Part shown: positions 55,039-64,000 of the stretch, piece by piece | Position numbering within the stretch: position 1 is the first letter of the stretch | Layout: each line of letters begins with the position of its first letter | Assembly (NCBI GenBank): GCA_930367215.1 | Contig: OV884060.1 | Coordinates: 178,447,253-178,511,252, forward strand | Length of the DNA stretch: 64,000 nucleotides | DNA from: Pollenia angustigena | Taxonomy: Eukaryota > Arthropoda > Insecta > Diptera > Polleniidae | Reading direction: 5' to 3' | Notes under the pieces: model-generated | Told to the model about the DNA's origin: nothing | The model's database searches: none | Seen by the model: only the letters and a program-made list of their open reading frames with translations | Translations under genes and position numbers: made by a program

Positions 55039-55378
55039 AGGCCCAGAACAGACGGTGAAACGCAACTGCAACTTCTAGTTATTTTCGAGTTTCATTTGAG
55101 TTTATGCCATAGACTCCTTTGAGACACCGCACACGACGCGACCATTTTGAGACCGGTTTGAAATGCATTGGAAATCCGTTGCATTGAAACCGGCGTGCAG
55201 GAAACTCGTGTTTGCGTTTCATCTGTTCTCAGAGAAAATCGAAATGATTGTGATAATTGAATTACATTCTGGTACAACTTAGGTTGCAGGGTGTGTGGAA
55301 AACGATTGAAACTGGTTTCAGAACAATAATTTCTAAAGGGTTTCGTTGCAGTTGCGTTTTACCGTCTGTTCTGGGCCT
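55039..55378. mobile_element. MITE with AGGCCCAGAACAGACGGT ends
   Basis: 35-bp inverted ends (AGGCCCAGAACAGACGGT, then 'AAACGCAACTGCAAC') with one mismatch. TTA/TAA at borders suggests a 3-bp target. Confidence 0.8.
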
Positions 55379-55576
55379 AAGTGTACCACATCGGTGACTT
55401 AAGTTTCACTTAAGCTTTTAGTGAAGAAGAGAATTTTGTATTTAAAACGATTTTAAACATAAATATGTTTTAATATCAATCCTGAAAATTGGCCATTAGA
55501 CATCGAAATGTGTGTACCTGTAAAAACTAAAATAATTTTTAGTTTCTTAACCAAAATATTATATATTTCTTATTAA

Positions 55577-56761
55577 TCTATATATATAAAAGAAAGTCGT
55601 GTTAGTTACACCACTTATAACTCAAGAACGGCAGAACAGATTTGGCTGAAAATTGGTAGGGAGGTAGCTTAGAGCCAGGAGACGGACATAGGATACTTTT
55701 GCCCCGCCCACTTTTACGCCCACTTTTTTCGATTTACCTAAAATCAGAAAATGGCTCCATCGAGTTGACAAATTTTTCTTTCAAATCTTCGTATTAATCC
55801 ATTTTAAGTTTTCATCGATAGAAAAATTTACCACGCCTACTTTTACGCCCACTTTTTCTATTAAGCGCATAAATTGAGAACGGCTTGACCGATTTTTTCT
55901 TTAAAATGATCGCCATGGTCCACCTTAGGGTTTTACGGAAAGAAAATTTTGCCCCGCCCACTTTTACGCCCACTTTTTTCGATTTACCTAAAATCAAAAA
56001 ACTGCTCCATCGATTTGACTAATTTATCTTTCAAATGTTCGTATTAATCCATTTTAAGTTTTCATCGCTAGAAAAATTTACCACGCCTACTTTTACGCCC
56101 ACTTTTTCTATTAAGCGCATAACTGGAGAACGACTTGACCGATTTGGACGATTTTGATTTGACTAATTTATCTTTCAAATGTTCGTATTAATCCATTTTA
56201 AGTTTTCATCGATAGAAAAATTTACCACGCCTACTTTTACGTCCACTTTTTCTATTAAGCGCATAACTGGAGAACGACTTGACCGATTTGGACGATTTTT
56301 TCTTTAAAATGATCGCCATGGTTTAACTTAGGTTTTTACGGAAAGAAAATTTTGCCCCGCCCACTTTTTTTGATTTACCTAAAATCAAAAAACTGCTCCA
56401 TCGATTTGACTAATTTTTCTTTTAACTGTTCGTATTAATTTATTTTACGTTTTCATCGAAAGAAAAAATTACCACGCCTACTTTTACGCCCACTTTTTCT
56501 ATTAAGAGCATGATTTGAGAACGGCTTGACCGATTTGGACGATTTTTTCTTTAAAATTATCGCCATGGTCCAACTTATTCTTTTTTGATTGAGCCCATAT
56601 CCACACCATATGTAAGTTATTTTTTAAAAAAAATTTATGATAGGTATTCCATGGATTTTTATTTTAAAGGCCGTAAATTTCGTTAAATGCTCAATTTAAA
56701 TCGTGTGGTAATACAAAACTAATGTTTACTTAGGGCCAGCAACGTAGACCGGGTCAGCTAG
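55577..56761 (+). mobile_element. Non-autonomous Helitron
   Basis: Starts TCTATATATATAAAAGAAAG after an A, ends GACCGGGTCAGCTAG before a T: the TC..CTAG termini and A|T insertion of Helitrons. The interior is 3-4 imperfect units with 'CCGCCCACTTTTACGCCCAC' and 'ATTAAGCGCATAA..GAGAACG'. No Rep/helicase. A 20-bp direct repeat flanks it, which is unusual. Confidence 0.85.
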
Positions 56762-56935
56762 TATTATATATTTCTTATTAAAATTAATTTGGTTTTTAAT
56801 TTTATGTATTTTTGTTTTAACTGTTGTTCAAAAAAAAAAACCTATTAAAAAAAGTACCAAAATTTTGAAAAAATACTTTTTTGCTTGGTGGTCAGTACCA
56901 TCTCGATTTTTCAATTTTCCATCACTGTCTCAAAA

Positions 56936-57951
56936 TTTATTTATAAATGTCAGGGTTGATAAAGTTGGTATAATTGTACTTTTTTTTGGTACAATTCAAA
57001 ACTAAAAAGTACGCTGTTACCCCCGTTTTTAAATTGAATATTTATGTGAAAAAGTGGACACCAAGGTACATTGATAGAAGGTTGTCCTGAAAAGCCAGTT
57101 GGTTATTTTTTATTTGCTAGTTTTGTGATACAAACTGTCGAATGTTGTATAGTAAACAAGTTTTTTGTCTTTATCTATTGTCTTCTTTGTCTCTTATCAA
57201 CCCCTTTGCTGTTTGACAGTTCGTATCACATAACAAACAATAAAAAGCCCTGTTGTTTGTTTTATTGTACAATTGTTGTAATTTCGCGGCTACCTGCTAT
57301 AAATATACCTTGATGGACACCATATATTTTTGTGTGTGTAGTTAACTTTGATGTTTTATATGAAAATATTTTAAAACTGCCCAAAAAGATGATAAATGTG
57401 CAGGTATACAAAAGGCACGTAAAGAAGGATTTTGAAGAATAATTACAGAAAATATGTATTTTTGGCAGTTAATAATTGTAAAATGGTAAAAATTTTGGGC
57501 ATTTATCTGAAATGTACAGGTATAGAAAGTGCACTTAAAAAAGAAATTTGTATGGGATTTTAAAGAATAATGACAAACAATATTAATTTTGTGCAGTTAA
57601 GTCAAAATTGCACCTTAACAAAAGGCAGTTTAGTCAAAACTACTTTATATGAAGGTAATGTGATACTAAAGTATCAATTTGACCCTTTTCGACGGTGTTG
57701 ATACCTTTTTGACCCTTTTTTAAATTATCCTTTTGTATCATTTTCACCCATTTTGTGCCACATTTTGACCCTTTTTGGAAATAGCACTCAGATTTTGTTT
57801 TTTATCAACGAATGTTTTCGAAATAAGCGGAGATGGAGGAATGGACTTCAAGTGAAGATTTAATACCAAAATATAGAACGCACATTCCTTAAAAGTAGCT
57901 AGTATTCGTAAAAAGTTTGTGTTAAAAGATAGTATAATACAAATGAAAGTA
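56936..57951. other. Anonymous AT-rich and repeat-derived sequence
   Basis: 56955-56995 resembles 60248-60290 (direct, 'GATAAAGT.GGTA..TTGTACTTTTTT'); 57120-57290 is the inverse of 41740-41830; 57400-57460 and 57535-57590 are loose direct copies of each other; 57685-57780 repeats 'TTTGACCCTTTTT'. No coding frame. Confidence 0.4.
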
Positions 57952-59845
57952 CAGGTAACCCTCCTTCAACACGATAGATAGGTTCATAGAAAACGCCGTG
58001 TTGTAGGAAAACGTGTTATATGAGGCTAAATATATTTTATATAATATTCAACATTTTTCATTTTTCGAATTTATTCTATGAGCTAAACTTCAGTTATGTA
58101 TTTTATAAAGCTTTTTTGTAACAGGAAGGAAATAATTCCCAGTTTCTATATTTTATATTTTTTATATGTATAAAATCAATTTATTCGCAACAACGTTGTT
58201 AACACTTGAGACTCTGTATGTATACTAGTGCTGGGATACTATCGATATTTTCTACTATCGATATTTATCGATAGTTCAGATTTCACTATCGATATATCGA
58301 TATTTCTATCGACTGAATGTTTGTACTTGTGCAGGAAAACTTTAATTATTTTTTTATAAGGCTACAGTCCGTTGTTTTCATCACTGATATCCATACCATG
58401 TAGTGCATAAAAAAACAATAAGAACTGCATCTTTAGATTTTCGATATCGTTAAAAAAGGTTCCGCGTCAAATGCAATTAAGTTTGGGATCAGTAATAATG
58501 CATTAACAACTACACCATAAACAGTTTATAAGTTGTTTATGGTAATAAACTTGTTTGTGAAACTTATTTATCCATACAAACCGTAAACAGGTTTTAAACT
58601 AGCTTTTGAGATAAACTAGTTACAAACAACCGATTTTTGCTAATGCACCTCTGTTTTTTCAAAATTTTATATGTGGCCCTTGGTACAACATTTGGTTTTC
58701 AGATCATTGTTACAATAAAAATGACTTCGAAGCCTGAAACAAATCATTATCGGGCTTTACTTATGCTCAGATATGCTTTCTAAGACATTGGGTGAAAGAT
58801 GAATCAAGAATTCCAAAAACAACGCAGCAACATTTGTGCGGAACGCGCCATCAAAGTCGTACAAGATATATTCCCCCAATGCAAATCAACAAGAACTCTT
58901 AATTTAAAGTTAATTTCAATTAACAAAGATAGTTTTTAGATTGTTATTTTGATTAGTAAATGCTTAAATATGTAATTATAAAATAAAAATTTTGAAAAAA
59001 TACAAATTTTGAAAAAATAAAAATTTTAAAGGGCTTTCAGAAATCGGCTTCGACGCGGATTTCAGCACAACATCGGCTACAGCGTGGTGATAGGGCCTAA
59101 TTTTGGTTGTACCCCTAGCGTATATACGCACGATATTTTAGATGACAGTTTTTTTAAAAATTGATAAGTACAAGATATTCCATTGCAACTTAAAAAAATT
59201 TTTTAAATTCTAAACCCAAAAAGGAAATCAATCTAGCGGACTTATCCTCTAATGGTCGTTCATTGTTTTTTCCTATGCTTGCAATTGCATTTGGATTTGC
59301 ATTTTTTTTTTTTACAATATTACAAAAATATTTGAGATTTCAGTACCTATATAAACATTTACAAATTTTGATTTAAAGGCCTTTTATTAACAGTAAAAAG
59401 CACTGCTAAGCAATCCATACCACTTGCCATTCTTGTTGTTTGTATTCATTGCTGTAAGTCAGCGCGAATTAATAATAGCAAGTCAAAATTTGCGGCAAAA
59501 TACTGTGTGTGTATAGCTGCTGTTAGATGTCTTTATATCTATATTTTAAATAATAAAAATATCGATATTTATATTTTTCCTATCGATATTTTCGATATTT
59601 TAAGACTATCGATAGTCTATCGATTGTTTCCCAGCGCTAATGTAGACTGAATGATTTGTGTTTCAATCGAAGCTCGATGTAAGATACTTCGGGTATTCCC
59701 CAATTTTACTTTCGGTGGGTGCGAAAATTGTGTATACACACATACACTTTGCTGAATCACCGAAATCTAACTAAATCGTAACAGGGATGCAAAAAGTAAG
59801 ATCGAAATCGTTTTGTAGGAAGCCGTCTTGTAGGAGGGTTACCTG
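57952..59845. mobile_element. TA-target element with CAGGTAACCCTCCT ends
   Basis: TA flanks both ends; left CAGGTAACCCTCCTTCAACA, right inverse CAGGTAACCCTCCTACAAGA. CAG ends with TA target suggest a pogo-like family. Interrupted by a hAT element (58226-59639); on its own about 480 bp. Confidence 0.8.
58226..59639. mobile_element. hAT element, TSD ATGTATAC/ATGTAGAC
   Basis: Ends TAGTGCTGGGA and inverse TAGCGCTGGGA; 8-bp duplication at 58218-58225 and 59640-59647 with one mismatch. 'ATCGATATTT' motifs crowd both ends as subterminal repeats. No transposase. Confidence 0.8.
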
Positions 59846-60699
59846 TACAATTTCCCTAATAGCAAACATAACTTATATTTATATATGTTTGCTTATTTTT
59901 ATTTATTGAATAACTTGTGGTGGTGTCTTTAAAAAAAAAATGTGACATTTTATTCAAAAAATGCAATTAGGTGTTCGTTTCTTAAAAATGTTTTGCTCCA
60001 TTTAAGAGTTCCAAGTGTTATGCTAAAAAATTCACCCTTAATAATGACATAAGACATTGAACTTTTCGCCCCTTTTTAAATCGACAATGTTAAGAGTGCC
60101 CTGTATTAAAATTATTAAAATGGGAAATACTTTTTAAAAAAACGTGACCTTTTTTTTATTGAAATACCCTATTTTTAACCCCTTTTACTGTAAATGTTAA
60201 CCCTAAATTGTAACCCTGCATACAGTTTCACGATAGTGCACAACAAGGATGATAAAGTCAGTACAGTTGTACTTTTTTCAGTACTATTAGCATTCCAAAA
60301 GTACTCCAATGAATGGCATGTACTTTAACACTGAAATAAATTTGTTCATACCTATCAAAATATGATAAAAACAAAGCAAATAAATCGCATTAATGTAAAT
60401 ACTGTTTCGAATTTAATTTAGTCAAATGATTTAAAAGAGTTTAATGAAGCTTGTCGCTATAGTTTTCAACACCTTCTGAACATTAAAATGTTACTTCAAA
60501 GCAATAGCATACAAATTTAAACTTTAAACAAATTTAAATTCTATATTATTTACTTCTTTTTTCTTTTTGTTAATCGAAAAATCTATGTATGTATATTAAA
60601 AATACCTAAATGTACAGTACAAGTGAATCTTAATAGATTTGTTGCTCTTCTAATAATAAAACTAGTTCATAGATATTTTTTGGGTTTTAGTACAAATAG
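59846..60699. other. AT-rich stretch, nothing assigned
   Basis: A few 'CCCTTTTT' and 'GTACTTTTTTCAGTACT' pieces related to 57660-57780 and 54109; no gene seen. Confidence 0.3.
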
Positions 60700-60914
60700 G
60701 GTAACAAAAATACAATTTGAAAATGTCATTTATCATCCCTGGTGAACAATATCATGAACACAATGCTGTTTGGGTAGTGTCTATTCGGTGTTCGGAAAAC
60801 GCGCACTGCGTTGTTGTCGGTAGAGTTCTATTTGTGACAAATATACTACACATAAGTACATACTTACATACATTCATAGTGTATGTACAGCAAAAAGTGT
60901 TTTTTGCTGTTAAA
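60700..60914 (+). promoter_or_regulatory. Third copy of the hAT-gene promoter block
   Basis: 60771-60805 'GGGTAGTGTCTATTCGGTGT' plus 'TCGGAAAACGCG' aligns with 3728-3770 and 48708-48750, and 'ACATACTTACATAC' aligns with 48786-48799, in the same order and with similar spacing to an ATG micro-exon. Confidence 0.55.
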
Positions 60915-60932
60915 ATGGAAACAAACAAAGAC
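60915..60932 (+). pseudogene. Orphan micro-exon of a third hAT-derived gene copy
   Basis: ATG GAA ACA AAC AAA GAC followed by GTAATT, matching exon 1 plus donor of genes 1 and 2 (which end GAT|GTAATT and GAT|GTAGTT). No BED or hAT exon follows in the remaining 3 kb; a MITE begins 100 bp downstream. Either a broken duplicate or a gene whose next exon lies beyond the window. Confidence 0.5.
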
Positions 60933-61029
60933 GTAATTTATGAAATTATTATTTAACAGTTTAAATATATTTTAAAATATTTATTGAAAGATGTGCAAAT
61001 TCTAATATTTTGGGTTTAACATTGCAGCC

Positions 61030-61345
61030 ACACGATCAAGCTTTTCTTGATAGTCTTTTACATATACTGTTTGTCAAAATATGCAAAAATTGGCAGCTGT
61101 GACGTAGGCTGCACGCAAGTTGAAAGCAATTTACTTTCAAGATGTCATTAAAAAAAAAAAATTTATAAAGAGAAACGAAAAGTTTGCTCACTAACCTTGA
61201 AATCAGCTGTTTTCTTGAACGTTAATTGAAACACTCACTGGCAAGAGAATTTTACAGGCAAGTTCGTATCGATTTTTAAAAGTATGAGTGCATTGGTAAA
61301 AAAGTGTGAGTGTATTAAAAATTGATAGGCAAAACTTGATCGTGT
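61030..61345. mobile_element. MITE, ACACGATCAAG ends
   Basis: ACACGATCAAGCTTTT at the left and AAAACTTGATCGTGT at the right; subterminal 'AACTTG' and 'TTGACA' motifs. 316 bp. Confidence 0.6.
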
Positions 61346-61554
61346 AACCCTCAAGTTAAACAAATTTAACGTGTTGTGTAGCTGCATCTCACTTTTTGTT
61401 TTTAATGTTTTGATATTATAAACAGGGCTGCCAGATAAATTTGTGAGGAAATCGTCAGTTTCCTGAGAAAAAATAAAAAAACCGTCTCTATCGTTTTGAA
61501 AAATCGTCATAAAAATCGGACAACTTAAAATTTTTTTTTTTTTTAACAAATTTT

Positions 61555-62425
61555 GGCTGAAGTGCACTTTACGGGGCGTACGAAAAAAATATGCTAGCCG
61601 ATTCAGAATAAAAAAGGAAAAAACCATAATTAAAATTTAAGGGGGCTGAGGCCCGTGGTGCCCTCTGGACCCAAAAAACTGCCCCGCAAACTTTGTGATA
61701 TGTGTGGGTACTCAAATTAAAGGTCATTTACAAATATGTATTTTGTTTTTGTGTTCGCATATTATTTTCCTCTCTAGCTTAATTTAAGTATCTTTTAGGT
61801 GCAGAAAAGCTTTAGTTAGCAAAGCCGGTGTTTGTTATTCCATAGAGGAGAAAATCCTTGCGCCCGGCCGAAGGCCGGCTATGCAGATAAGCTTTAGTTA
61901 GCGAAGCCGGTATTTGTTATACCATAGAGGAGAAATGCCTTGCACCCGGCCGAAGGCCGGCTATGCTGAGACTAAATGTAGTTAGCGACGCCGGTTTTTT
62001 TATTCCATAGAGGAGAAAACCAAAGAATTCTTTAGCACATCGGAAATAGGCTATTAATTACAAAAAAAAAAAAAAAAAATTTTTAAAAATCGAACATAAA
62101 ACATTAAAAAATACAAAATATTTACAATTGTGAGCAAACACCTTTAATTTGAGTACCTACATATAGATGTGAGTGGGTGGGGCACTTTTTTTTACCCAGA
62201 GAGCCCCAAAACTCCCGCCCGCCTTAAATTAGATTGTTTTCGTTTTTCTTGTACAATTACCTTTAATTTGAGTACCTACACATTCCATTAAGTGGGCGGG
62301 GCGGTTTTTTTGGGTCCAGAGGGCCCCACGGGCCTCAGCCCCCTTAAATTTAAATTATGGTTTTTTTCATTTTTTATTCTGGATCGGGTAGCATATTTTT
62401 TTTATTTTTTTTTTCGTACACTTTT
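61555..62425. mobile_element. Complex foldback with about 170-bp arms
   Basis: 61560-61727 and 62251-62425 are inverted copies ('AAGGGGGCTGAGGCCCGTGG', 'TCTGGACCCAAAAAA', 'TACTCAAATTAAAGG'). A third partial arm copy is at 62140-62230. The loop holds GC-rich tandem units. A hAT-like CAGGGCTGCCAGAT at 61423 may be the edge of an element without a visible right end. Confidence 0.65.
61806..62024. repeat. About 82-bp tandem repeat, 2.7 units, with GC-rich hairpin
   Basis: Units start 'AGCTTTAGTTAGC.AAGCCGG', continue 'TCCATAGAGGAGAAA' and end with the palindrome CCCGGCCGAAGGCCGG. Strikingly GC-rich in this window. Confidence 0.8.
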
Positions 62426-62484
62426 GCCCAATTTTTTTTTCGATTTTTATAAACAAAAAACATTTAGTCTATACTCTATACAGG

Positions 62485-62705
62485 CATGTTCTGACAATCG
62501 CAAAACGCGTAACATTGGCGTTTTGAATGGAAATAGCATAATAGGTGTTCTGTAAATCACAATAGCAAGGAGTTAGGCAACTTTAAATTGCAGAAGTATG
62601 CTCAAAGGAGCTAAAATATTTGTAAGAAACTATGCGAGATCGCAAGCTAAACGTAAAATAAATCTGGCGTTGTGCCAGTTCAAATCACGCGATTGTCAGA
62701 ACATG
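62485..62705. mobile_element. MITE, CATGTTCTGACAATCGC ends
   Basis: Perfect 17-bp inverted ends; the arms also share 'GGCGTT'. 221 bp. Confidence 0.72.
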
Positions 62706-62738
62706 GCCGATATTCTAACAAGACTTTTATGTCATGAA

Positions 62739-63931
62739 CAGTGTGACCCTTTTAGCATTTTCACTGCTAAATTTAGCATTATTTATTTTGATTTAGCAGC
62801 GAAGTTTTCAAATAGCATTTAGCATTATTTTCAGCATTTTTGTAATATTTTTTAGCATTATTTAGCATTTTTTAATCTTAAAAATTTAATATAAAACATT
62901 TTATGTTTTCAATGACAATTTTTGTTTTTACTTATATTTTGTATTATTGTAATAATATATGGCTTAAGTTGACTCAAGTGTTTTTAATTTTATTACATAT
63001 TCTTATTATCTTCTTCAATATCTATGACGCCGCTAAATTTCAAGTATAAAATGTCATTATTAATAAAACTATACGCATTAATATTTTAACTTTCACAATT
63101 CATTTTAGAAAAAACCCTTAATATCTCAAAACACGAAATTTCGACTTTAGCCATTATTATTTATTGCCACAGATATGTAGGTATATCGTTACCTAAAACG
63201 CAAAAACCCTATCTTACATTTTGAAAATTTTACAAAAAACCATTTAAAATGTTAAACTTTTTAATCGCCTTAAACTGTTTATAATTTATTTTTCTTCTAC
63301 TTTTCTTGTAAAACCTAAAGGCCCAACCATAATATGCATAGCCTTGCTTAACCTACTGTCAAAAATTAACAAAAAGTCTCTCAAATGTGTTTAAAAAACA
63401 AAATCAAAAAACATTTGATTCCGTACGGTATGTGCGATCGCACTTTGCTTAAGCAAATTTCTTTAAGGTCAATATGGTTTGCCTCATATGATTTACATGT
63501 ATTCGCACATTTGCTTAAACCAACTTAAGCACATTATGGTTGCGCCTAAACATTTTTTTTGACAGTTAACAATGTTGCATATTTTGCAAACTGTAGGTTA
63601 GGGCTTTAAGCGTTTGTCATGTAATATTTTGTAGATAGGGCCTTTTGTTTTTTGGTTAAAAAATCGCTAACTTTTGTCAAACTACTGAATTGTTTTAATT
63701 AAATAAATCTATGTTTTTATGTATATAATTTTTTTTGATATGAACTTCATTTTATTTTAAAGAAATATAATATTTTCAGGGAAATTTAATGCATAATTCA
63801 TTCATTAAAATGATCCAATTATTTAAGAAAATTTAGCATTTTTTTAGCATTTATAAATTTTATTTTTAGCATTTTTAGCATTGTTTTAATCCCCATTTAG
63901 CATCCAATTTTTTTTAGTTGTGGTCACACTG
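62739..63931. mobile_element. hAT element, TSD GTCATGAA
   Basis: Exact duplication GTCATGAA at 62731-62738 and 63932-63939; ends CAGTGTGACC / GGTCACACTG; 'TTTAGCATT' is repeated over 15 times in both subterminal regions. No transposase. Contains a MITE (63317-63547). Confidence 0.9.
63317..63547. mobile_element. MITE, AGGCNCAACCATAAT ends
   Basis: Left AAAGGCCCAACCATAATATG, right inverse TTAGGCGCAACCATAATGTG, followed by TTAAGC motifs. 231 bp. Confidence 0.68.
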
Positions 63932-63936
63932 GTCAT

Positions 63937-64000
63937 GAATCGTAAGAGACTCATGTAGATATTCTCTAACAACTCGTGAAATGCTCTCCTTATATGATGA
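63937..64000 (-). repeat. Dispersed repeat, inverse copy of 14577-14640
   Basis: 'GAGACTCATGTAGATATTCT' and 'TCGTGAAATGCTC' mirror the copy in intron 2 of gene 1. Runs to the window edge. Confidence 0.55.

Larger units (their letters stand above)
54106..56927. mobile_element. hAT element, 2.8 kb, TSD TCTCAAAA
   Basis: Exact duplication TCTCAAAA at 54098-54105 and 56928-56935; ends CAGTGATGGAAAATTGA and its inverse, followed by 'GTAC' blocks. Contains a MITE (55039-55378) and a Helitron (55577-56761). No transposase frame. Confidence 0.88.

Noticed and set aside
1..64000. CRISPR arrays, operons, ribosome-binding sites or rRNA
   Set aside because: The DNA is eukaryotic; tandem repeats seen lack regular unique spacers and no rRNA-like sequence was noticed.

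Overview
The window is eukaryotic, very AT-rich and crowded with transposable elements. Short GT..AG introns, tRNA-Lys-primed BEL/Pao LTRs, jockey-type LINEs, mariner remnants, non-autonomous hAT, pogo-like and Helitron elements, and dispersed repeats ending in 'GGGTATAAAA' all point to a higher fly. I would guess a calyptrate (blow fly or house fly type), but that is inference from repeat style.

The only convincing host-type genes are two paralogues derived from a hAT transposase, both on the + strand. Gene 1 has exons 3942-3950, 4021-4720 and 21470-22644 (627 aa). Gene 2 has exons 48909-48923, 48984-49731 and 50663-51831 (643 aa). They share a tiny ATG-bearing first exon, a 60-70 bp first intron, the same phase-1 second intron and related 5' flanks. 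Each encodes a BED zinc finger, a hAT RNase-H-like core and a hAT C-terminal domain. In both, the glutamate of the 'SER-F-S' signature is R and the histidine of the C-x2-H motif is Q, so they look like domesticated, catalytically inactive transposases. A third copy of the promoter block and first micro-exon lies at about 60.7-60.93 kb with no later exons in the window.

Layout. 0-2.5 kb: 5' end of a BEL/Pao retrotransposon on the - strand. 2.5-3.5 kb: SINE and MITE. 3.6-22.6 kb: gene 1, whose 16.7 kb second intron holds nested hAT elements with exact 8-bp target duplications plus many MITEs. 23.2-29.6 kb: a four-level nest (jockey LINE in a hAT-like element in a second LINE in a dispersed repeat). 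30-33.3 kb: a 1.46 kb foldback, a dispersed repeat, a mariner fragment, a MITE and a tRNA-like SINE. 33.4-38.1 kb: a decayed jockey LINE (gag, endonuclease, RT) broken by two mariners, a LINE tail and a MITE. 38.4-40.8 kb: an element with 38-bp perfect inverted ends around an uncharacterised ORF. 41-48 kb: dispersed repeats, a 206-bp-TIR foldback and MITEs. 48.6-51.8 kb: gene 2. 52-60 kb: pogo-like, hAT and Helitron elements and a tandem array with a possible hammerhead core. 60.7-64 kb: orphan third promoter, a complex foldback and a last hAT element.

Outside the two genes almost everything recognisable is mobile-element DNA, and most listed elements lack coding capacity. Boundaries come from reading inverted ends and target duplications by eye; no alignment or database search was run.
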